A stretch of 64,000 nt of DNA from Massilia sp. erpn (GCF_024400215.1 NZ_CP053748.1:1302001-1366000), one strand, 5' to 3'. Shown: positions 50,600 to 59,823, counted from the first letter of the stretch. Numbers and translations: made by a program. The notes: generated by a model from the sequence alone, not told the origin.

Positions 50600-52126
50600 T
50601 TAGGGATTGCCGAGGGCGGCGAGGACTTGGGCTTTGAGGGCGCGGATCAGGGAGCTTTCGTCGGGCGGGACGCCTTCGGGGGCGGCCTCGGTGCGGTCGG
50701 CATAAAACAGGCCGAGCTGGGCGCCTTGCACCACCAGCGGCAGGACGATGAAGCTGCGGGCGTCGGGCAGCAGGCGCAGATGCCAGGGCGGCAAGAGGTC
50801 GCGGATCTTGGCCACGCTGGCGTCGGCAATCATGAGGTCGGCGTCGTTTTGCATGGCGAGGTGGAACAGGTCGCTGCCTTCGAGCGCGAAGACGAAGCCG
50901 GCCTGGCGCTGCACATGCTGTTCGCCGAACGCGATGCGGGCGCGGTACTGGCCGGCGCGCACATCCTTCAGGCAGACGGTAGCGAAACGAAAGCCCATGC
51001 TACGGTACAGGGTTTCCAGCACGGCCTGGATCACGTCGTTGAGCTTGCTGCGCCCGGCGGCGCGCATCTGCGTCACTTCCTGCACCCCGGCCAGCAGCAG
51101 CTCGCGCGCCTGGAATGGCTTGCCGCTCGGGTAGGCGCCGTCCTTGCCGCCCGCCTCGCCGGTCATGGTGGCCAGCAAGAGCACATTCGGCAGGCCGGGG
51201 CCGCCCTCTTCCTCGCTCTCACCTTGCGCGCCGAGCTGCATGCTGTCGAGCAGGGCGTCCATTTCCTTGCGCACATTGGCCAGGAGGGCCGGCAGCTGGC
51301 CCTCCTCGAGATTGAGCGCCGGGCCATAGCGCTGCTGCAGATTGCTCAGCTCGGCCTTATCGTGCTCGCGGTGCTTGCGCAGCAGATGGCGCGCGCCGTC
51401 CATGCTGAGCGAGACCACTTGCCGCATCCACTCCTGGCGGTTGAGCGGCGTCTTGAGCGGCCCCGGCGGCAAGGCGCTCAGCGCGCGCACGATGACGTCG
51501 GGAATCTTCCATTCGTTGAGGATGGCGGCCGACAGCGTGTCGTAGGTGCTGCCCAGAATCATCTGCGACGCTTGCGCCTGGCTGTGCTTGCCCTCTGTCA
51601 TCAGGGTGGCGATTTCGCGGAAGCGCTCGTGCTCGCGCGAGGCGATCAGCAAGGGGCCGATATTCTTGAACAGGGCGCCGATCGACGCTTCCTCCGCGCC
51701 CTGCCAGGCGCTCAGACGCGCCAGCTCGCGCCCCATCAGGCTGGCGCACAGGGCCGCCTCGAGTTCCTGCCGCACGCTATGCGCATGCTTGCTATTGGCC
51801 AGGGTGTCGACCAGCAGCATGGCCAGGGCCGTGGTCTTCACATTGTCGAAGCCGAGCAGGGAAATGGCGCGCGAGATGGTGGTGACGGCGGCGCCGCCGG
51901 CCGTGCGGTATTTCGGCGTGTTCGCCAGGCGCAGGATCTTCTGCGTCAGGGCCACGTCCGACAGCACATAGTAGGCCAGGCTCTGCGTGCCCTGGTCGTC
52001 GTCGTCGACCAGCTGCACCACGCGCGCCACCGACACGCCGAGGGCAAACAAGCCCTCGTCGTTGCACAGTTTCTTCAGCAGGAAGCCGCGCACCGGCCGC
52101 GGTTCCTCGTGGGAGGAGCTCGCCAT
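50600..52126 (-). CDS. HDOD domain signalling protein with C-terminal GAF-like domain
   Basis: 508 aa. Residues about 20-215 form an HDOD domain: LKKLCNDEGLFALGVSVARV, YVLSDVALTQKILRLANTPK, then TTISRAISLLGFDNVKTTAL and SLMGRELARL. This is the metal-free HD relative found in regulators of motility and stress. A charged linker (about 255-310, with GAQGESEEEGGPG) leads to a GAF-like domain (about 350-505, LNDVIQAVLETLYRSMGFRF). No catalytic HD pair is present, so it should act by protein contacts. It lies 60 bp upstream of where the TPR receiver gene ends, on the same strand, and probably works with the c-di-GMP genes around it. Confidence 0.85.
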   Translation of the reverse strand: MASSSHEEPRPVRGFLLKKLCNDEGLFALGVSVARVVQLVDDDDQGTQSLAYYVLSDVALTQKILRLANTPKYRTAGGAAVTTISRAISLLGFDNVKTTALAMLLVDTLANSKHAHSVRQELEAALCASLMGRELARLSAWQGAEEASIGALFKNIGPLLIASREHERFREIATLMTEGKHSQAQASQMILGSTYDTLSAAILNEWKIPDVIVRALSALPPGPLKTPLNRQEWMRQVVSLSMDGARHLLRKHREHDKAELSNLQQRYGPALNLEEGQLPALLANVRKEMDALLDSMQLGAQGESEEEGGPGLPNVLLLATMTGEAGGKDGAYPSGKPFQARELLLAGVQEVTQMRAAGRSKLNDVIQAVLETLYRSMGFRFATVCLKDVRAGQYRARIAFGEQHVQRQAGFVFALEGSDLFHLAMQNDADLMIADASVAKIRDLLPPWHLRLLPDARSFIVLPLVVQGAQLGLFYADRTEAAPEGVPPDESSLIRALKAQVLAALGNP

Positions 52127-52186
52127 CGCTATGCCCGTTTATGAAGGGAGGCAATCCATTGTAGCGCCGGGCAAGGCCGGCCGGCG

Positions 52187-53839
52187 CTATATTGCGGCCA
52201 TCTGGGGCGCGGCGCGGCGGGCGCCGGGGCGGATGTTGTATTTCTTCAATATGTCATGGTGCAGGGCCGCCAGTGCGTTGAGCTTGGCATTCACCGGGTC
52301 GAGCCGGCGCACGCTGCCGATCAGCTCGCGCGCCTGGCCGCCCAGGCGCTCGTCCCAACCCAGGTTTTCCAGGCATTTGAGGACGGCGACGGCGGCGTTG
52401 AAGACCACTTGCGGATTGTCGGGCAGCTTGTCGACCGCCTCGATCATCAGATTGACGGCGCCGCGGAAATCGCCCTCCTTGGCGCGCGCCGCGCCGGCCG
52501 CCACCAGGTCGCCCACTTCCTGCCGGCATTCCTGCGCCAGGCGCTGCGCCAGCTCGCCGTGGCCGGCCTGCTCCAGCACACGCATGGCCTTGGCCATGGC
52601 GGCCGGATTGGCGGCATTGCGCATCACATCGCGCATCACGTCGGCGGCGCGTTCGGCCTGGCCGGCGTCGAGGCAGGTGCGCACCAGCGCCAGCTTGAGT
52701 TCGCTCGACAGGCCGCTGGCCGTGCGGCAGCCGGCCAGGGCGCTGTCGAGCGCCACCTCCAGCCGCGCCGCATTGCCGGTGAATTCGTGCAGCATGGCGG
52801 CGGCGATGGACGAGCACAGCGGCCCGTTGCGGCGGTTGCCCATGCTCTTGTCGAGATCGCGGATCACGGCCGCCGCCTGCACCGGATCGCCCTTGCGCAC
52901 CAGGCTTTGCACCAGGCGCGCATGGTCTTCCGGCGTGCGGAATTCGGAGTAGCGGGTCTTGCTGACCACCAGCTTCAAGGCGCGCTCGGCCGCCTCCACA
53001 TCGCCCGCCTCGAGCGCCACTTCACCCAGCCGGCGCAGGCGCCGTACCGCATGCGGCGACAATTCGACCGCATCGCTCAGCACGGCCTGGGCGCGCTCGA
53101 TCTCGCCCTGCTCCTGCAGGGTGCGCGCCAGCCAGTCGTAGGCGTCGAGGAAGCGCCGATTCTGCCCCAGCAGCTCTTCGAGCATGCCGCGCGCCGCCTC
53201 GTGCTCGCCGCGCAGCGACAGGCATTTGGCCAGGCCGAGCCGGGCCCAGTGGATGCGCTTGCTTTCCCACAGCGCCGCGTACAGCGGCTCGGCCTGCGCC
53301 GGCTCACCCAGGAACAGGTGCAGTTCGGCGCGCAGGCGCAGGAAGTCGCAGCGGTAGCGCGGCTGGACCTCGGCCCCGGCCAGGCAGGCGGCGATCGCTT
53401 CGCGCTGGTCGCCCATGTCCATCAGCTGGTAGATCGGCAGCAGGGCGTTGCGGCGCTCGATGGCGCGCGTGATGCGCTCGGTCAGGTTCTCCACCGTGAA
53501 TGGCTTCAGGATGTAATCGCTGGGCGCCAGCTCGGCGGCGCTGACCACCTTGTTGAACTGGCCCTCGCTGGTGACCATGAAGAACAGGGTGGAAGCATGC
53601 ATCAGCCGGTGGTGGCGCAAGTCTTCCAGCATCTGCTGGCCATCCTGGCCGCCTTCGAGCTCGTATTCGCACAGGATCAGGTCGTAACTGCGCCCGCCCA
53701 GCGCGCGGATGGCCTGGCTGGAGCTGGCGGCATCCTCAATACGGCTCAGTCCGCACAAACTCAGCATATTGTGCAGACTGGCCCGCATGCCGGGATGGGG
53801 TTCGATGATCAGGGCGGCAAGGCCCTTCAGGGGATTCAT
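52187..53839 (-). CDS. Degenerate response-regulator receiver fused to TPR repeats
   Basis: 550 aa from ATG 53839 (MNPLKGLAALIIEPHPGMRA). Residues 7-125 are a receiver fold: LIIEPHPGMR at the acid-pair strand, DLILCEYELEGGQDGQQML at the phospho-site strand, MVTSE (Thr90) and DYILKPF (Lys112). The usual phospho-acceptor Asp is Glu58 and the second acid of the N-terminal pair is Pro, so phosphotransfer is doubtful. From about residue 130 the protein is a stack of TPR-like helices (GEHEAARGMLEELLGQNRRF, LARTLQEQGEIERAQAVLSD, AALEAGDVEAAERALKLV-type). Similar REC-TPR proteins exist in Burkholderiales with normal Asp. It may be a constitutively 'on' adaptor in the neighbouring signalling genes. 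Confidence 0.82.
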   Translation of the reverse strand: MNPLKGLAALIIEPHPGMRASLHNMLSLCGLSRIEDAASSSQAIRALGGRSYDLILCEYELEGGQDGQQMLEDLRHHRLMHASTLFFMVTSEGQFNKVVSAAELAPSDYILKPFTVENLTERITRAIERRNALLPIYQLMDMGDQREAIAACLAGAEVQPRYRCDFLRLRAELHLFLGEPAQAEPLYAALWESKRIHWARLGLAKCLSLRGEHEAARGMLEELLGQNRRFLDAYDWLARTLQEQGEIERAQAVLSDAVELSPHAVRRLRRLGEVALEAGDVEAAERALKLVVSKTRYSEFRTPEDHARLVQSLVRKGDPVQAAAVIRDLDKSMGNRRNGPLCSSIAAAMLHEFTGNAARLEVALDSALAGCRTASGLSSELKLALVRTCLDAGQAERAADVMRDVMRNAANPAAMAKAMRVLEQAGHGELAQRLAQECRQEVGDLVAAGAARAKEGDFRGAVNLMIEAVDKLPDNPQVVFNAAVAVLKCLENLGWDERLGGQARELIGSVRRLDPVNAKLNALAALHHDILKKYNIRPGARRAAPQMAAI

Positions 53840-53989
53840 GGCGGATGGCAGTGCTGGCGCGGCGCCCGCGCGCCGGCCTTCTGCCACTCAGTATATTACG
53901 CCATGGTGAGATTTGGAGAGAATTGAGTTACGGCAAGCAAACTTGCGCGCCGCCAGTGGACGGCGCGCCACGGAAGCTTGGCGTAACGC

Positions 53990-55576
53990 TCACACATCCT
54001 GGCCGAAGGTGGGATCGCGCTCGATCACCTCGAACAGCGTCTGCACCACTTCCGGGTCGAACTGGGCGCCGCTGCGCTCGCGGATATAGGCCAGCACTTC
54101 CGGGTGCGGCCACGGTTCCTTGTAAGGCCGTTCGTGCAAGAGTGAATCGAAGACATCGACCACCGCCACGATGCGCGCCGCGATCGGGATCGCGCGCCCT
54201 GTCAGTCCGTTCGGGTAGCCGCGGCCGTCGAAGTGCTCGTGGTGGCAGCCGGCGATCTGCGCGCCATAGGTCAGGTAGCTGACCCCATCCACCATATTCG
54301 CCGCGCGCTCCAGGATAGCGCGCCCGACGCCGGCGTGGTTCTGCATCTGGCTGCGCTCTTCCGGCGTATGCAGGCCCGGTTTCAAGAGGATATGGTCGGG
54401 CGTGGCCACCTTGCCCACATCGTGCAGGATGCTGGCCAGGCCGATCATGTCGACCAGCTGCGGCGTCAGCTCGTCCTCGTACACGCCGCGCTCCTTCATG
54501 CGCGCCGCGATGGCCGAGGACAGGCGCTGCACGCGCCGCACATGGCTGCCGGTGCCGCTGTCGCGGAACTCGGCCAGGTCGGCCAGCGCCACCACGGTCG
54601 CTTCCTGCGCCTTGCGCAGCTGGCCGAAAATGTAGAGGTTGTCGAAGGCGGCCGCGATGCGCTGGCAAAACACTTCCAGCAGGTCGCGCTGGATCTGCGC
54701 CAGCGGCCAGGGTGGCGTCACCGAGATCGCCACCTCGCGGTTTTCCTGCGTGTGGATGAACAGCACATTGGCCGGATGCTCGAACTGGCTGCGCTTCTCG
54801 GCGAAGGCCTTGGCGATGGTGGGCCAGAGCGGATGGTCGGCCGGCATCTGCTCGGTCGCCGCCAGCGGCGCATAGCCGCCCGTGGCGGCCACCACGGTGG
54901 TCTCGCCGGTATCGACCTGCATCAGGCACAGCACGCCGTCGGCGCCGACGTCGAGGATGGCCGAGACCTGGTTCAGCACGCCCGAAGCGAATTCGCGCAG
55001 CGAGTGGATCTGGTAGAGATTGGTGGCGCCGGCCAGGATCTTGCCCAGGCCGATGCGGCTGCGCTCGAGCATATTCAAGCTCTCGTAGGCGCGCAGCGCC
55101 GAGATCACGGTGGTGAACAGCTTTTGCGTCGTGAGTTCGGTCTTGGCCTTGTAATCGTTGATATCGTATTCGATGATGACGCGCTGCTCGGGCGCCTGGC
55201 CGGGCTGGCCGGTGCGCAGCACCACGCGCACGATGGTATTGTGCAGCTCTTCGCGGATGCGGCGCGCCAGCAGCAGGCCGGCATCGTCGGTTTCCATCAC
55301 GACGTCGAGCAGCACCAGGGCGATGTCCGGGGTATTGCCGAGGATCTCGTACGCTTCCCGGCCGCTGTAGGCGGAAAACAGTTCCAGCTCGCGCCCCTTG
55401 AAACTCACATTGCGCAGGGCCAGCCGGGTCACGGCATGCACATCCTGGTCGTCGTCGACGATCAGCACGCGCCAGGAGCGCTGGTCGGGCGCGGCCAGAT
55501 TGGCGGGCGCGACGTCGTCCTCATCCTCTTCCAGCAGCCAGTTGTCGTCGGCCTCGGCGGCGGTGGTGTCGTCCAT
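53990..55576 (-). CDS. Response regulator with DUF3369 and HD-GYP phosphodiesterase domains
   Basis: 528 aa. After an acidic N-terminal tail (WLLEEDEDDVAP) there is a receiver domain (about 35-165) with VLIVDDDQDVH, phospho-Asp in ALVLLDVVMETDDAG and YDINDYKAKTEL. A DUF3369 domain follows (about 175-335). The HD-GYP domain (about 345-520) has ILHDVGKVATPDH near 385 and HHEHFDGRGYPNGL near 443, so both metal-binding parts are intact and it should hydrolyse c-di-GMP. ATG 55576 follows AAGGAGAG. It is divergent from cheW, whose first seven residues (MDDTTAA) are the same. A partner kinase is not adjacent. Confidence 0.93.
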   Translation of the reverse strand: MDDTTAAEADDNWLLEEDEDDVAPANLAAPDQRSWRVLIVDDDQDVHAVTRLALRNVSFKGRELELFSAYSGREAYEILGNTPDIALVLLDVVMETDDAGLLLARRIREELHNTIVRVVLRTGQPGQAPEQRVIIEYDINDYKAKTELTTQKLFTTVISALRAYESLNMLERSRIGLGKILAGATNLYQIHSLREFASGVLNQVSAILDVGADGVLCLMQVDTGETTVVAATGGYAPLAATEQMPADHPLWPTIAKAFAEKRSQFEHPANVLFIHTQENREVAISVTPPWPLAQIQRDLLEVFCQRIAAAFDNLYIFGQLRKAQEATVVALADLAEFRDSGTGSHVRRVQRLSSAIAARMKERGVYEDELTPQLVDMIGLASILHDVGKVATPDHILLKPGLHTPEERSQMQNHAGVGRAILERAANMVDGVSYLTYGAQIAGCHHEHFDGRGYPNGLTGRAIPIAARIVAVVDVFDSLLHERPYKEPWPHPEVLAYIRERSGAQFDPEVVQTLFEVIERDPTFGQDV

Positions 55577-55759
55577 ACCCTCTCCTTCTATGCGCGGCGG
55601 CGGCGCTTTTCGTTCCCAGCATAATCAGTATTTAACAGGCTGACAATGACAACTTATGCCTCTCGTCTTCCGGCCCAGACTCTGATACGCTTTGACAACA
55701 GTGATCCCTGTCCGCCGGCCGCGGCCAGCGCCTGCCCACCTTACCAGAGAAGGACCAGC

Positions 55760-56251
55760 ATGGACGATACGACTGCAGCCAGCGACAACGCAAGCCGCGA
55801 ATTCCTCGCCTTCAAACTGGGCGCCGAAGAATATGGCATCGATATTCTGAAGGTCCAGGAAATCCGCGGCTACGAGGCCGTGACCCGCATCGCCAATGCG
55901 CCCGAATTCATCAAGGGCGTGATCAATCTGCGCGGCATCATCATCCCGGTGGTGGACATGCGCATCAAGTTCAAGCTCGGCACGGCCAGCTACGACCAGT
56001 TCACCGTCGTCATCATTTTAAACATTGGCGGGCGCGTGGTGGGCATGGTGGTCGATAGCGTGTCCGATGTCACCACCCTGAACCGCGAGCAGATCCGCGC
56101 GGCGCCCGAAATGGGCTCGGCCTTCAGCACCGAATACATCATCGGCCTGGGCACCATCGATGAGCGCATGCTGATCCTGGTCGATATCGACCGCCTGATG
56201 TCGAGTTCGGAAATGGGGCTGAGCGAAACGCTGGCCCAGCAGAGCGCCTGA
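55760..56251 (+). CDS. cheW: Chemotaxis coupling protein CheW
   Basis: 163 aa from ATG 55760 with AGAAGGA upstream; a longer frame from 55646 is rejected. The core matches Che[61 protein letters not shown] and [18 protein letters not shown]. The fold is two SH3-like barrels that bridge chemoreceptors and CheA. It stands alone here, without cheA or mcp genes, among c-di-GMP genes, and may couple an extra chemosensory array. Its TGA stop directly abuts the stop of the convergent J-domain gene. Confidence 0.93.
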   Translation: MDDTTAASDNASREFLAFKLGAEEYGIDILKVQEIRGYEAVTRIANAPEFIKGVINLRGIIIPVVDMRIKFKLGTASYDQFTVVIILNIGGRVVGMVVDSVSDVTTLNREQIRAAPEMGSAFSTEYIIGLGTIDERMLILVDIDRLMSSSEMGLSETLAQQSA

Positions 56252-57259
56252 CTACTGCAGGGCGGCGCTGGCCGGACGGCTGGCGCAGCCGCCCTTGCCG
56301 GCGCCCAGCTCCACGTTCTGGTAGCGGATCTCGTATTTGCCGTTGCTGAGTTTATCCACCAGCAGCTTGTCGTGCGCCTGCACATAGGCGTAGCGCACAT
56401 TGGAGCGGCGCTCCATATCGTAGACCTTGATGAAGGCGGCCGAGGGATTGGCGCTATTGTCCAGCGTGAGCTGCATGGCGTCGCCCTTGTTGCCGACCGG
56501 GAAGCCCTCGACATAGCCGGAACGGGCCGGCCACGGTTCGCCATTGGGCGCGGCCAGCGTGGTGGCCTCGCCCTCGCATTCGGCGCCGCCGCCGGGCAGC
56601 ACCACCTGCGACACGGCCAGCACCTTGATCGGCGGCGTGCGTGCGGCGGCCGCTTCCAGCGCGGCCGGCTTGACCTCGGCCCAGACTTCACCCAGCTCGC
56701 CCTGCGCCTCACTGCGGTCAGTCCCGTGATGGGGTCGCGCCGCCACGGTGGCGGTCAGCGCACCAGCCGCCGCCTTGGCGGACGCGGCCGTGCCGCCGCC
56801 CCAGGCGCCGGCCAGCATGGCGGGTACCTGGCGCGGCTGGGACACGCTGAGCGCGCCGGCCACCCAGCCCACGGCCACGCTGACGCCGACCGTGGTCCAC
56901 CAGCGCCAGCTGCGCAGCAGGGCCAGCACGCGGCGGCGTGGCTTGACATGGCCGGGCCAGGCCTGGTTATGCTCGGCCGGGCTGCGCTCCTCGTGGCGCG
57001 TGCTTTCCAGCCACTCGATTTCCCATTCCTCCTGGACGATCCAGGCATCGTGTTCCTTGCGCCGCTGCGGATCGGCCAGGGTGCCGTAGGCGCTGTTGAC
57101 GATGGCCATGATGCGCGCCGCCTTGTCATCGCCCGGATTCTTGTCCGGATGATATTTCTGGCTGAGCGCCTTATAGGCCGCACGTATGACTTCCTGCGGC
57201 GCGCCGCGCGCCACCTTCAAGTTGTCATAATGTGTATGTATCTTTCCCATCGTCTTCAT
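56252..57259 (-). CDS. Membrane-anchored J-domain protein (DnaJ-like)
   Basis: 335 aa. An N-terminal J domain (residues about 10-75, HTHYDNLKVARGAPQEVIRA, then ALSQKYHPDKNPGDDKAARI) has the HPD triad at 37-39, so it can stimulate DnaK. No Gly/Phe region or zinc fingers are present. A single TM segment lies near 117-137 (WWTTVGVSVAVGWVAGALSV). The Ala-rich C-terminal domain has two Cys (GAECEGEAT and GGCASRP) and an end portion (FPVGNKGDAMQLTLDNSANP) that may be periplasmic. It is a type III J protein with unknown client. ATG 57259 or 57250 could be the start. It lies tail-to-tail with cheW without any gap. Confidence 0.82.
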   Translation of the reverse strand: MKTMGKIHTHYDNLKVARGAPQEVIRAAYKALSQKYHPDKNPGDDKAARIMAIVNSAYGTLADPQRRKEHDAWIVQEEWEIEWLESTRHEERSPAEHNQAWPGHVKPRRRVLALLRSWRWWTTVGVSVAVGWVAGALSVSQPRQVPAMLAGAWGGGTAASAKAAAGALTATVAARPHHGTDRSEAQGELGEVWAEVKPAALEAAAARTPPIKVLAVSQVVLPGGGAECEGEATTLAAPNGEPWPARSGYVEGFPVGNKGDAMQLTLDNSANPSAAFIKVYDMERRSNVRYAYVQAHDKLLVDKLSNGKYEIRYQNVELGAGKGGCASRPASAALQ

Positions 57260-57363
57260 CGTCCCTGGACGGGCGCCGCCGCCGGCCCCCGCGCTGAATC
57301 AGTCATGATAGCCGATCTTGCCGCCGGAATCGTGAAAAACAGGGGGCGTACAGCGTGGTAATT

Positions 57364-58512
57364 CTACAAACGGTGGCTGCGGTCGCTGGCCGCCAGCGGC
57401 GCCGGCAGCGTCACGCCACGCCCCACCACCAGCACCTTGAACAATTCGCCCATCTCGGCCGGCGACAGCAGTTTTTGCAAGGCATTGGCCTGCGGCAGAT
57501 AGGCCTGGGCGTCGGCCGGATCGGTGCGCAGCAGCAGGTCGCCGATGCCGCAGCCGAGCAGGAAGGCGGCCTGGCTCATATACGCCAGCACCTCGGCGCC
57601 CGCATCCTGGGCTGCCAGCGCCATGGCCGTGAAATCGACGTGGGCCGTGATGTCCTGCAAGCCGGGCAGGTAGAAGGGGTCGGCGTGGGCGTGGTGGCGG
57701 TAGTGGCACATCAGGGTGCCCGTGTCGCGCTGGGCCAGATAGTATTCGCGCGCCGGGAAGCCGTAGTCGAGCAGGATGGCGGCGCCGCGCCCGCGCGCCA
57801 GCAGCGCGCCCAGGCTGCCCATGAAACCGGTCGCCGCGCCATGCAGCTCGCTGACATAGCCTTCCGGCAGCGCCTCGGCCTCGGGAATCTGGCGCGCCAG
57901 CTCGGCTTCTAGCTGGGCCGACAGCGCCGCCTCGGTGAAGGCGAAGGCGCCGTCGCGCACCGTGACCTGCAACTCGCGCCAGCCGGCCGCCGTCTTGCGC
58001 AGCAGGCTGACGGGCATGGCGTCCAGCACCTCGTTGCCGAGGATGGCGCCGTCGAACTGCTCAGGGAAGCCGTCCAGCCACACCACCTGGGGAAACTCGC
58101 GCAGCGCCGCCTGCTGGCGCGCGCGCAATTCGCCCGACAACTCCACGATGGCGTAGCGCTCCACGGCCACGCCGGCGCGTGCCAGCTCGCTCAGGACGTC
58201 GCGCGCCAGCTTGCCGGTGCCGGCCCCGAATTCGAGGATGTGCGGCGCGCTTTGCGCCATAATAGCGGCTGCGGCCTGCGCCAGCGCCTGGCCGAACAGG
58301 GAACTCAATTCGGGCGCCGTTGTAAAATCGCCATCCTTGCCCAGCTTGGCGGAGCCGCCGCTGTAATAGCCCAGGTCCGGCGCATACAGCGCCAGCTCCA
58401 TGAAGCGGCTGAAGGGAATGGCGCCGGACTGCTGCGCGATCTCGGCGGCGATCTGCTGCTGCAGGGCGTGGGACGCGGCCAGGGCGTCGCTGGAAGGTGC
58501 GGGAAGTGACAT
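57364..58512 (-). CDS. SAM-dependent methyltransferase, MidA/NDUFAF7 family
   Basis: 382 aa from ATG 58512 (MSLPAPSSDALAASHALQQQ); an earlier start at 58548 is rejected because it lengthens the family N-terminus. The PFSRFMELALYAPDLGYYSG motif and DFTTAPELSSLFGQALAQAA are diagnostic of the DUF185/MidA family. The SAM-binding LEFGAGTGKLARDVL is near residue 97, and QVVWLDGFPEQFDGAILGNE and VLDAMPVSLL follow. The human homologue methylates an arginine of complex I; bacterial targets are not settled. It is divergent from the folate-type SDR gene, 67 bp apart. Confidence 0.9.
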   Translation of the reverse strand: MSLPAPSSDALAASHALQQQIAAEIAQQSGAIPFSRFMELALYAPDLGYYSGGSAKLGKDGDFTTAPELSSLFGQALAQAAAAIMAQSAPHILEFGAGTGKLARDVLSELARAGVAVERYAIVELSGELRARQQAALREFPQVVWLDGFPEQFDGAILGNEVLDAMPVSLLRKTAAGWRELQVTVRDGAFAFTEAALSAQLEAELARQIPEAEALPEGYVSELHGAATGFMGSLGALLARGRGAAILLDYGFPAREYYLAQRDTGTLMCHYRHHAHADPFYLPGLQDITAHVDFTAMALAAQDAGAEVLAYMSQAAFLLGCGIGDLLLRTDPADAQAYLPQANALQKLLSPAEMGELFKVLVVGRGVTLPAPLAASDRSHRL

Positions 58513-58579
58513 TCCCGCATTGTAGCGAATCGGCGCCCGTCCCGACATGCCGGCATGCCGGCCAAGCGAACTTTAAACT

Positions 58580-59377
58580 ATGACCACAACTCACACCCCT
58601 GCCTCTGCTCCTTCCCCGGCTGCGCCGCGCATCGCGCTGGTGACGGGCGGCGCGCGCCGCCTGGGCCGCGCCATCGCGCTCGGTCTGGCGCAAGCCGGCT
58701 GGGACCTGGCCATCCATTACCGCCACTCGCACGACGAGGCGCGCGCCGTGGCGCGCGAGGTGGCGGCCTTGGGCCGGCGCGCCGTCATCCTCGATTGCGA
58801 ACTGGCCGACGAAGCGGCCGTGCGCCAGCTGCTGCCGCGCGCCGTGGCCGCCCTGGGCGCGGTGCATTGCGTGATCAACAACGCCTCGCTGTTCGACTAC
58901 GACCGCGCCGACAGCTTCAGCCTGAAAAAGCTGGACGCCCATATGCACGCCAACCTGGCCGCCCCCATCCTGCTGGCGCAAGCCCTGCATGCGGCGCTGC
59001 CCGAGGGCGAGCAGGGCGTGGTGGTCAATCTGCTGGACCAGAAGCTGTACAATCTCAATCCCGATTTTCTGTCGTACACCCTGTCGAAAGCGGCGCTGCA
59101 CACGGCCACCACCATGCTGGCCCAGGAGCTGGCGCCCAAGCTGCGGGTGCTGGGCGTGGCGCCCGGCATCACCATGGTGTCCGGCGAACAAAACGAGGAA
59201 GGCTTCGCCAAAGCGCATGCGCAAACGCCGCTGGGCCGCTCCAGCACCCCGGAGGACATTGCCGCCGCCGTGGTGTACGCGGCCACGGCGCGCGCCGTCA
59301 CCGGCACCACGCTGCTGGTCGATGGCGGCCAGCACCTGCTGGCGCTGCCGCGCGACGTGATGTTCCTCGCCCAATAA
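58580..59377 (+). CDS. SDR oxidoreductase, pteridine reductase-like (FolM/PTR1 type)
   Basis: 265 aa. The nucleotide-binding motif is TGGARRLGRAIALGLAQAGW near residue 20; the TGGARR form with Arg is characteristic of pteridine reductases that prefer NADPH. Catalytic Tyr and Lys lie in LSYTLSKAAL (about 164 and 168). INNASLFDYD and PGITMVSGEQNEEGF are also typical. The next gene is folB and the third ttcA, so the role is probably dihydromonapterin or dihydropteridine reduction linked to pterin/folate metabolism. It has a 47-bp gap to folB and lies in the same transcript. Confidence 0.85.
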   Translation: MTTTHTPASAPSPAAPRIALVTGGARRLGRAIALGLAQAGWDLAIHYRHSHDEARAVAREVAALGRRAVILDCELADEAAVRQLLPRAVAALGAVHCVINNASLFDYDRADSFSLKKLDAHMHANLAAPILLAQALHAALPEGEQGVVVNLLDQKLYNLNPDFLSYTLSKAALHTATTMLAQELAPKLRVLGVAPGITMVSGEQNEEGFAKAHAQTPLGRSSTPEDIAAAVVYAATARAVTGTTLLVDGGQHLLALPRDVMFLAQ

Positions 59378-59424
59378 AACCTGAATCAGCCGTATCAAGA
59401 CGAATCAATCAATAAAGGTAAACC

Positions 59425-59823
59425 ATGCTGTCCGCCCTCACCCATCCCCGCCTGCAAGACTGCCGCCGGCTGTTCCTGCGCAATTACGAAGTGCAGATCA
59501 ATATCGGCGTGCACGATTTCGAGAAGAAGGGCGAACAGCGCGTCCTGATCAATGTGGACCTGTATATCCCACTGTCCCTGTCGACGCCGCAGGCCGACGA
59601 GCTGCATGAAGTGGTCGACTACGACTTCATGCGCGAAACGATCGCGCGCCGCATGGCCCAGGGCCATGTGCACCTGCAGGAAACCCTGTGCGACGACGTG
59701 CTGAAAGCCATGCTGGCGCACCCGCGCGTGCGCGCCGTGCGCGTCTCGACCATGAAGCCCGACGTCTATCCCGATTGCGAAGGCGTGGGCGTGGAAGTCT
59801 TCCGTGTGAAGGACGAAGCATGA
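59425..59823 (+). CDS. folB: Dihydroneopterin aldolase
   Basis: 132 aa. [20 protein letters not shown] (residues about 17-36) is the N-terminal signature with the substrate-binding Glu further on. [12 protein letters not shown] and [20 protein letters not shown] match the FolB core, and [18 protein letters not shown] is near the end. The enzyme converts dihydroneopterin to hydroxymethyl-dihydropterin and glycolaldehyde in folate synthesis. It forms an octamer in the cytoplasm. Its TGA overlaps the ttcA start (ATGA), so the two are translationally coupled. ATG 59425 follows AAAGGT. Confidence 0.93.
   Translation: MLSALTHPRLQDCRRLFLRNYEVQINIGVHDFEKKGEQRVLINVDLYIPLSLSTPQADELHEVVDYDFMRETIARRMAQGHVHLQETLCDDVLKAMLAHPRVRAVRVSTMKPDVYPDCEGVGVEVFRVKDEA

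Noticed and set aside
58555-59415. Second frame overlapping the SDR gene
   Set aside because: Arg/Gly/Ala-rich shadow of the pteridine-reductase-like gene in another frame.
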